A stretch of DNA of 64,000 bases from CAZFLM01 sp964519955 (lineage in GTDB: Bacteria > Armatimonadota > Chthonomonadetes > Chthonomonadales > CAJBBX01), in contig CAZFLM010000010.1 in NCBI GenBank assembly GCA_964519955.1, positions 59,691 through 123,690 of the forward strand. The letters run 5' to 3'. The position numbers were made by a program, and so were the translations under genes. Numbering within the stretch: the first letter of the stretch is position 1; the number at the start of each line of letters is the position of its first letter. Positions 58,840-64,000 of this stretch are shown here, in pieces. The notes below the pieces were generated by a model. It did not search any database, was not told the DNA's origin, and worked only from the letters and a program-made list of their open reading frames with translations.

Positions 58840-60267
58840 TCAGAACGACTCGAGCACCTGCCAGATGTACATGTAGGCGAGGCCCTCCACGTTGTTCCAG
58901 ATGCTCTCGATGAGCGCGGGGTCGCCCGAGACGGGCGGAAGCTCGGCGGCCTTCTGGGCCCACGGGAAGCAGACGCCCGGGGCCGTGCGCGTCGCGGGGA
59001 AGCCCGGGATGCCCTGCCCCATGGCGCCGGCGGGAGCGGGCTCGGGGTCCGGCGCAGGCTTCGGCGAGGAGTAGACACCGTACTCGCGCACGAAGTCCGT
59101 CATCACGCGCACGTTCTCCACGCTCGTGTCGTTCTGCATGATCGCCGACGCGTCGCAGATGTACCCCCCGTCCCCCGCCACGCCGTCAATCACCTTCTTG
59201 CACACAGCGCGCACCTCGTCCGGCGTGCCGTAGGACAGGATCACGTTCGGAATGCCGCCGCTGAGGGCGAACCTGCCGCCAAGCTTCGCATGCGCCTCGA
59301 AGATGTCGGCGTTGTCCACGTGGTACACGATGCTGCCGGCCGGAAGCTCGCGGAAGCGGTCGAGGTGGGGGTTCCAGTTGCCCTCCGCGTAGAAGAGGGT
59401 CTGATGCCCGGCCGCCCAGATGCCCTCGATGATCGGCTTCAGAGTCGCCCAGTAAACGTTGTCGAACACGTCGTACGAGACGAACGGCACGCAGCCCCGG
59501 TGCATCCAGATGGTGATCGGCACGTTGCCGGTCGGGTCGGCGCCGCCTAGCGCCACCGCGAGGAGGTGCGGCGCGAGCGCCTTGCAGGCCGCGATCACCT
59601 TCTCGGGGCGCTCGTACATGTCCATCGTCAGCCCGACGTAGCCGCGCAGCTTGTCCGCCAGGATATCGAACGGCGCCTTGAGGATGCCGGAGATCGCGCC
59701 AGGGGTGCCGGACTCGCTGCGCAAGCGCGCGGCCTGGTCGCCGAACGCCATGAAGTACTGCAGCATGGCCATGCCGCCCTTGACGAACGACAGGTTGTTG
59801 CGATACGTGTTCGGGCTGCCCGGAGCGGCCACCTCGGTGCTGACGCGCGGGAGCCACTTGTTGTAGAGGAACGCGGTCGGGTCCTCGATCAGCTCGTCGT
59901 ACTCCTCCGCGAGCATGAACGACTGGCCCTCCGGCGGCTCGATGTACTGGAAGCCGGTGTCGACGCCCGTGTGGATGCCCGGCACGGCGTAGTAGCGCAG
60001 ACCGATGGCCTGCGTCAGCCCGGTCCACACGTAGACCATGTTGCCCACGACGGCGTCCCAGTCGAAGTCCGCCGCGCACTTGCGGGCCGCCGCGAATGCC
60101 AGGTTGTAGTCATGGGTCACCTGCTGTGCGGTGTAGCCCGCATACTTCGAGGTGAACTCCGCCACGAACGGCCGGATCGGCACGCGGTCGGGCCGCCCTC
60201 GGCGCATCGCGGTGGTGTAGCGCGCCAGGCGCTGCTGGTACAGCTCCTCCATCGATCCGGTCGGCAT
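58840..60267 (-). CDS. UROD/MtaA-superfamily-like protein (copy 2)
   Basis: The 475-residue protein has the UROD-family plan: RRGRPDRVPIRPFVAEFTSK, RVSTEVAAPGSPNTYRNNLS, FVSYDVFDNVYWATLKPIIE, GHQTLFYAEGNWNPHLDRF and GGRFALSGGIPNVILSYGTP. It is longer than copy 1 and not a close match to it, with a Pro/Ala-rich stretch near residue 410. Function is unknown; corrinoid-linked methyl transfer is one possibility. GAGGAG lies nine bases before ATG 60267. Confidence 0.78.
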   Translation of the reverse strand: MPTGSMEELYQQRLARYTTAMRRGRPDRVPIRPFVAEFTSKYAGYTAQQVTHDYNLAFAAARKCAADFDWDAVVGNMVYVWTGLTQAIGLRYYAVPGIHTGVDTGFQYIEPPEGQSFMLAEEYDELIEDPTAFLYNKWLPRVSTEVAAPGSPNTYRNNLSFVKGGMAMLQYFMAFGDQAARLRSESGTPGAISGILKAPFDILADKLRGYVGLTMDMYERPEKVIAACKALAPHLLAVALGGADPTGNVPITIWMHRGCVPFVSYDVFDNVYWATLKPIIEGIWAAGHQTLFYAEGNWNPHLDRFRELPAGSIVYHVDNADIFEAHAKLGGRFALSGGIPNVILSYGTPDEVRAVCKKVIDGVAGDGGYICDASAIMQNDTSVENVRVMTDFVREYGVYSSPKPAPDPEPAPAGAMGQGIPGFPATRTAPGVCFPWAQKAAELPPVSGDPALIESIWNNVEGLAYMYIWQVLESF

Positions 60268-60550
60268 GGTGGGGTTCTCCTCGTTCAGGGGCATTGGTGC
60301 GCCCATTCTAGTGCGGCGCGGGCGGGGCGTCAAGGGCGCTGCGGGACGGTAGCGCGTTACGCGCCGGCCTCGACACCCAGCAGGTGAGATCCGAGCCGCC
60401 CTTGTTGCAGAACCCCTAGCGTCTGCAGGACTACCTCGCAGAGCAGCAATGGGGTACCATGCTCTCAGCGCGAGGGCCGCAGTCGGCGGGCCGACGCGCT
60501 TGCGGGGTACGCCTTCCGGCGTTCACGGATGTGCTCAGAGGAGGACCCAC

Positions 60551-60964
60551 ATGAAGGTACTTCAGACCCTCGGCAGACACGGTGGACATCAGGCTGGTAT
60601 CTTTCAGTACAAACGAAGCTCGACAGGCGTGGTGATCGATGGCTCCGTCGGACAGGCGAATCTGTCACCGTCGGAGATCACAATCGCAACGAGCGAATGG
60701 ACCTCGATCCTGGCCGCGATCGAGAAAGCACCCCAGAGTTCATTCCGTCTCACCGGCACTCCACCGTTCAACGCGCCCCCTAACGCGTCGCTCTATGCGC
60801 TCCTGCAGACGGCTCTGCCGGCGCCGAATGGGTGGGCGTGGAACGACTCATGGAAGTCGTACGTCTGCGCGATCCTGGAACACGAGGGCACGGTCGACCT
60901 CTACCACGGAACACTTGGCCCTAATGACCAGGCGATAATCGCGCTCGCCCGCGACGTGCCGTAG
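60551..60964 (+). CDS. Unrecognised small protein
   Basis: The 137-residue protein has a well-placed GAGGAGG site and no signal peptide. It begins MKVLQTLGRHGGHQAGIFQY and contains SPSEITIATSEWTSILAAIE, PNASLYALLQTALP and VCAILEHEGTVDLYHGTLG. I do not recognise the family. It converges with the truncated PIN remnant and is on the opposite strand to it, so it may have replaced the rest of that toxin. Confidence 0.6.
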   Translation: MKVLQTLGRHGGHQAGIFQYKRSSTGVVIDGSVGQANLSPSEITIATSEWTSILAAIEKAPQSSFRLTGTPPFNAPPNASLYALLQTALPAPNGWAWNDSWKSYVCAILEHEGTVDLYHGTLGPNDQAIIALARDVP

Positions 60965-60979
60965 GCCGTCACCAGCCGA

Positions 60980-61069
60980 TCACATTGAGACTGGCCGAAG
61001 GAGGAGATCACACACTCCGAACGGGGCCAGCACGCACGCATCGAGTACGACCGGCCTGTCCAGCCCCAT
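60980..61069 (-). pseudogene. Truncated PIN-domain toxin remnant
   Basis: A 29-codon frame starts nine bases after the antitoxin stop, with GAGG before the ATG. It reads RPVVLDACVLAPFGVCDLLL then R, which is the exact start expected of the PIN toxin that partners this antitoxin type (Asp of VVLDACVL is the first metal ligand). A TGA then ends it. The rest of the domain is not found in any frame downstream; another gene occupies that DNA. Confidence 0.7.
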
Positions 61070-61078
61070 TCGCACGCC

Positions 61079-61516
61079 TCAATGGCGATCGTATACGCCT
61101 GCCTGGTCCACAGCCGCTGCCAGCCGGTCGAGACGGGCACGCCGTTCGGCGTCTCTGGCCATGGCGTACGCCCGGAGGTCCGATGCCAGCACCCGCCGGT
61201 GTGTGCCGACGCGATGGAAGGGCATCGCGCCCGCGTCGAGCAGCCGAACCAGATAGGGCCGCGAGACACCCAGCAAGCGCGCGGCGGCCTGCGTGGTCAG
61301 TGCTGCGTCGTCCGGCACGACGAAGACCGCCTGGTTGCGCTTCATCGCGCCGACGACATACGAGAGCACGTCGCTCAACGCCGCCGGCAGCTCGATACGT
61401 TCGCCGTCGGATCCGACAAGCGTCGGCCGCGTCCGTCCGCCCACCATGGTGTCGATCCTGCGGAGTACGTCGCCCGGCACCTCCGCTGGCTGGATGCAGT
61501 GATCTGTCGCGCTCAT
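61079..61516 (-). CDS. Helix-turn-helix antitoxin of a PIN toxin (orphan)
   Basis: The 145-residue protein has a MerR/excisionase-type DNA-binding domain (ALTTQAAARLLGVSRPYLVR LLDAG region, then MPFHRVGTHRRVLASDLRAY) near residues 70-118. The N-terminal ELPAALSDVLSYVV segment and the C-terminal LDRLAAAVDQAGVY are typical of antitoxins paired with PIN toxins. It should repress its own promoter. The promoter is nearly leaderless. Its toxin partner is truncated to 29 residues. Confidence 0.82.
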   Translation of the reverse strand: MSATDHCIQPAEVPGDVLRRIDTMVGGRTRPTLVGSDGERIELPAALSDVLSYVVGAMKRNQAVFVVPDDAALTTQAAARLLGVSRPYLVRLLDAGAMPFHRVGTHRRVLASDLRAYAMARDAERRARLDRLAAAVDQAGVYDRH

Positions 61517-61525
61517 GATGCCTGC

Positions 61526-61554
61526 ATTATGCCAGATATCCGCAATAACCGCAA
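61526..61554 (-). promoter_or_regulatory. Promoter of the antitoxin gene, leaderless layout
   Basis: On the minus strand TTGCGG (61554-61549) and CATAAT (61531-61526) are 17 bases apart. Only nine bases separate the -10 box from the ATG at 61516, so the transcript would start at or within three bases of the codon. No Shine-Dalgarno sequence fits. Confidence 0.65.
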
Positions 61555-61593
61555 CCTGGCATGGTGATGCGGACCTGGCCGCATCGTGCGAAT

Positions 61594-61634
61594 CTATTCA
61601 CGGCGTGAATGGATATCATTCACGCCGTGAATAG
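61594..61634. promoter_or_regulatory. Paired palindromic operator (two ATTCACG-N-CGTGAAT sites)
   Basis: Two 15-base palindromes, ATTCACGGCGTGAAT (61596-61610) and ATTCACGCCGTGAAT (61618-61632), have centres 22 bases apart, about two DNA turns. The pair is itself an 18-base inverted repeat with a five-base loop. It lies 40 bases upstream of the antitoxin -35 box and 67 bases past the end of the gene at 61701. It is probably an operator for a dimeric or tetrameric regulator; a transcript hairpin is also possible. Confidence 0.7.
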
Positions 61635-61700
61635 AGTGCCGCCCGGCAGTGCGTGGTTAGCCAGGGGCTGGTCCGACACTCCTGTCCAACGTCACACCGG

Positions 61701-62552
61701 CTAGTCCGGCAGCCTGGCGTCGATAGCCTCTATTGGCACATGCGCGTAGCTGTCGACCTCGGGCCACTCAGGGCGGAGGCCTCTGGCGATCAGAAACGCG
61801 ATGATCTCTGTTTCGCCGGTAGTATCCGCGAGGACCGTGTAGTCGGGCACGGGCCCACCATGCTCCCTGAGGGCCACGATCGACGCGTGGGCAGGCCCGG
61901 ACCAGTCCTGAAGGATATCCTGCTTCTCGAGCACGAGGACCGTTACGGCGCCCTCGACTTGCCGGCATGCCAGCTTCGGCGCCTCCCGCTCAGCCGAGCG
62001 AGTAGCTCTCTCCTGCTGGCGAGGAATCAGGTCCTCAGGTGCCCATGCGAACACCCACGGCGGGTGCCTCCTTGGCCACCTCACAACTCGTATCTCAATC
62101 GCGCCGCCTGAGCACGTGGTGCAGCCAATGTGACCGGGAGCTGTCGAGCGCGATCCGATGGCAAGGTCTGGCGCGACGCCAGCGACGGCGTCGGCAATGT
62201 CCCGTCGCGCACCAGCGAGATCATACCGGAGCCGAAAATCGGCTCGAACCCAGACCTCGAATCCGCTGTCCGTTGGCAGGCGCCCATCGAGGTCCTCACG
62301 GAGACCGGAAAGGAGATCACGGTACTTCACGTGGTCGGCGCATTGGAACTCGAACGTCTCTACGAGGGTATGCTCGAAGTACCACAGTCGACCTGCGCCA
62401 TCGACAGCGCTCATGTCAGGCGCGGGCCGCGTCCGGTCCAGTTCGTCTGGCCATCCGGTCGCCAGCAGTTGTTCGGCGGTAACCTGCTCGATCAGCATCA
62501 TCGCGGCACCACAGCCTCGGCGCGCCGTGAGCAGGTCCCTTGTTACTCGCAT
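61701..62552 (-). CDS. Unrecognised protein
   Basis: The 283-residue protein has a good GGAGGAG site and no signal peptide. Visible segments are GWPDELDRTRPAPDMSAVDG, ETFEFQCADHVKYRDLLSGL, FEVWVRADFRLRYDLAGARR, GHIGCTTCSGGAIEIRVVRW (with CTTC) and VTVLVLEKQDILQDWSGPAH. The mixture of EIRVVRW and VLVLEKQDI could belong to a nuclease-like core, but no motif is decisive. It lies in the accessory patch upstream of the antitoxin gene. Confidence 0.6.
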   Translation of the reverse strand: MRVTRDLLTARRGCGAAMMLIEQVTAEQLLATGWPDELDRTRPAPDMSAVDGAGRLWYFEHTLVETFEFQCADHVKYRDLLSGLREDLDGRLPTDSGFEVWVRADFRLRYDLAGARRDIADAVAGVAPDLAIGSRSTAPGHIGCTTCSGGAIEIRVVRWPRRHPPWVFAWAPEDLIPRQQERATRSAEREAPKLACRQVEGAVTVLVLEKQDILQDWSGPAHASIVALREHGGPVPDYTVLADTTGETEIIAFLIARGLRPEWPEVDSYAHVPIEAIDARLPD

Positions 62553-62686
62553 TACGCTCCTCCACTGCTAGCTCCGTCCTGCGCAGCACCTCGTCGGGCT
62601 CAACGCGGCCGAGCGCCCCCGCAGACTCCGCGCGGTGCCGGGGCCCCCGCCCCACCCACCAACTGCGGGGGCCTCGCGACGGACCA

Positions 62687-63973
62687 CTACTTCAGGAACA
62701 GCTCGATCACCGGCACCGTCACGTCCGGCTTCTTCACGGGCAGCGTGAGGGTGAGCGTGGACGCCGGGGCGGGCGTTGCCGACTGCCAGTCCTCGGGGCC
62801 CTTCATGAAGACCTCGGAGGCGTCGTTCAGGAGCTGGGCGTACGCGACCTTGCCCGCGAAGCCATCGAGGTGCAGGTGCACGAACGGCCACGCGAACACG
62901 TGAACGTACAGGCGGTTCGTCTTCGGATTGTAGGTCAGGCGGCAGTCCTGCGGCGCCTTGAACTCGGGCGGCGCCTGGGTGCAGCCGTAGATCGAGCGCG
63001 AGTGCCGCTTCATCCACTCGCCCATGCCCTGCAGGCGGTCCAGCGCGCGGGCGTCGAACTCGCCGCGGCCGGTCGGGCCCACGTTCAGCAGCAGGTTGCC
63101 GCCCTTGCTCACCGTGTCGACAAGCATCTGGACGAGCTGATCCACGCTCTTCCAGCTCGCCTCGTCGCGGTGGTAGCCCCAGGAGCCGGAGAAGGTCTGG
63201 CAGGCCTCCCACACCACCTTCTGCCCGTTGATCATCACCCACTCGCGCGGCTGGTACTGCTCCGGCGTCTTGATGTCCCAGCCATCCGGCAGATCGAGGC
63301 GGTCGTCGAGGATGATGTGCGGCGCCAGCTCGCGCACCAGCTTATACAGCTTCTCGCTCTGCCAGTCGTCCTTGCCCTTGCCGATCCAGCCCTCGCGGTT
63401 CGGGTAGCTGAAGTCGAACCAGAGCACGTCCACCTTGCCGAACTCGGTGAGCAGCTCGCGCACCTGGGCGTGCAGGTACTCGGCGTAGTTCGACTGCTCG
63501 CGGCCCACGTTCATCTTCGCGCGGTCGGGGTGGTCGCGCAGCGCGTGCAGGTCGTCGATGATGAACTGCGGGTGGTGCCCGTCGATGAGCGAGTGGTAGA
63601 ACCCCGCGCGCAGCCCCTTGCCCCGGAACGCGTCGACCATCGGGTGCAGGAGGTCGCGGCCATACGGGGTGTTGGTGACCTTGTAGTCCGTCACCTTGCT
63701 GTCCCAGAGGCAGAAGCCCTCGTGGTGCTTGGTGGTGATGACGAAGTACTTCATGCCCGCGCCGGCCGCCGCGGTCGCCCACAGGTTCGGGTCGTAGAGG
63801 TCGGGGTCGAAGTGCTTGAAGTACTTCTCGTATTGCGCGTCGGTCATGCGCTCCTGCTGCTTCACCCACTCGTGGCGGGCGGGCAGGGCGTAGAGGCCCC
63901 AGTGGATGAACATGCCGAAGCGGTCATTGACGAGCCACTCGGTATCGCCGGGCGTCTTGAGGACATCCGTCAT
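62687..63973 (-). CDS. Alpha-L-fucosidase (GH29), cytoplasmic
   Basis: The 428-residue protein has the GH29 plan: FGMFIHWGLYALPARHEW, KYFVITTKHHEGFCLWDSKV, DVLWFDFSYPN with nucleophile Asp187, GGNLLLNVGPTGRGEFDARA and a short C-terminal sandwich. There is no signal peptide, so the substrate is imported oligosaccharide. GGAGAG lies seven bases before the ATG at 63973. The acid/base residue varies between GH29 members and is not assigned. It is distinct from the Tat-exported relative at 21653. Confidence 0.9.
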   Translation of the reverse strand: MTDVLKTPGDTEWLVNDRFGMFIHWGLYALPARHEWVKQQERMTDAQYEKYFKHFDPDLYDPNLWATAAAGAGMKYFVITTKHHEGFCLWDSKVTDYKVTNTPYGRDLLHPMVDAFRGKGLRAGFYHSLIDGHHPQFIIDDLHALRDHPDRAKMNVGREQSNYAEYLHAQVRELLTEFGKVDVLWFDFSYPNREGWIGKGKDDWQSEKLYKLVRELAPHIILDDRLDLPDGWDIKTPEQYQPREWVMINGQKVVWEACQTFSGSWGYHRDEASWKSVDQLVQMLVDTVSKGGNLLLNVGPTGRGEFDARALDRLQGMGEWMKRHSRSIYGCTQAPPEFKAPQDCRLTYNPKTNRLYVHVFAWPFVHLHLDGFAGKVAYAQLLNDASEVFMKGPEDWQSATPAPASTLTLTLPVKKPDVTVPVIELFLK

Positions 63974-64000
63974 CGGTCGCTCTCCTCGGCGCCCGATGCC

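Overview
This is a very GC-rich chromosomal window from a free-living, polysaccharide-degrading bacterium. The evidence for that lifestyle is a long series of secreted or Tat-exported glycosidase-like proteins, DUF1080 and ThuA proteins, two UROD-family proteins beside sugar-degradation genes, two PEP-CTERM proteins with short VPEP/RRRR tails, a glutaminase-A-family protein, and many small toxin-antitoxin genes. The mix resembles Armatimonadota or Planctomycetota/Verrucomicrobiota-like environmental genomes. The phylum is an inference; the window has no rRNA, tRNA or marker gene to fix it. No transposase, integrase, CRISPR array or prophage was seen.

Layout. 1-7117: an edge-truncated secreted protein, a 1385-residue GH106-like protein, an uncharacterised protein, a PcfJ-domain protein and a zinc-ribbon/PilZ protein. 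7068-12209 (minus): a row of five genes (GH20-like protein, 51-residue membrane peptide, DinB-like protein, ankyrin membrane protein, large GH5-like secreted protein). 12578-13588: a Gfo/Idh/MocA oxidoreductase. 13657-16511 (minus): an accessory island with a three-Cys-motif DUF5131 protein, its partner TcmP, and two small flanking proteins that share a C-terminal motif. 16644-24154: a LacI regulator with a visible promoter and operator, then a GDP-sugar locus (GDP-mannose 3,5-epimerase, GHMP-kinase-like protein, duplicated nucleotidyltransferase, mannose-1-phosphate guanylyltransferase) interrupted by an AbrB/PIN pair and a Tat-exported GH29-like protein. 24194-28582: an RHH protein, a BNR-4 protein, two tandem secreted paralogues of unknown function and a YwiC-like membrane protein. 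28655-40710: degradation genes (pectate-lyase-like, UROD-like, beta-lactamase-like, ThuA, DUF1080, glutaminase-like) plus a CxxCH/EF-hand protein and a PEP-CTERM protein. 41058-50978: RtcB, an ErcA-like dehydrogenase overlapping a hybrid histidine kinase, and an RND efflux operon ending in a MarR regulator. 51011-60267: two divergent Tat-exported catabolic proteins, a HEPN/MNT pair, a GH28-like protein, a TfoX C-terminal-domain protein, a DUF1287 protein, a second PEP-CTERM protein and a second UROD-like protein. 60551-62552: an accessory patch with an orphan antitoxin, a truncated PIN toxin, a paired palindromic operator and two unrecognised genes. 62687-63973: a cytoplasmic alpha-L-fucosidase.

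Features that cut across genes. A family of short hairpins with a near-constant six-base loop and compensatory stem changes lies just 3' of stop codons, in sense orientation. Short-period degenerate tracts fill many intergenic gaps. The candidates most likely to be new biology are the TcmP/DUF5131 island, the 3'-end hairpin family and the operator/remnant-toxin region near 61 kb.
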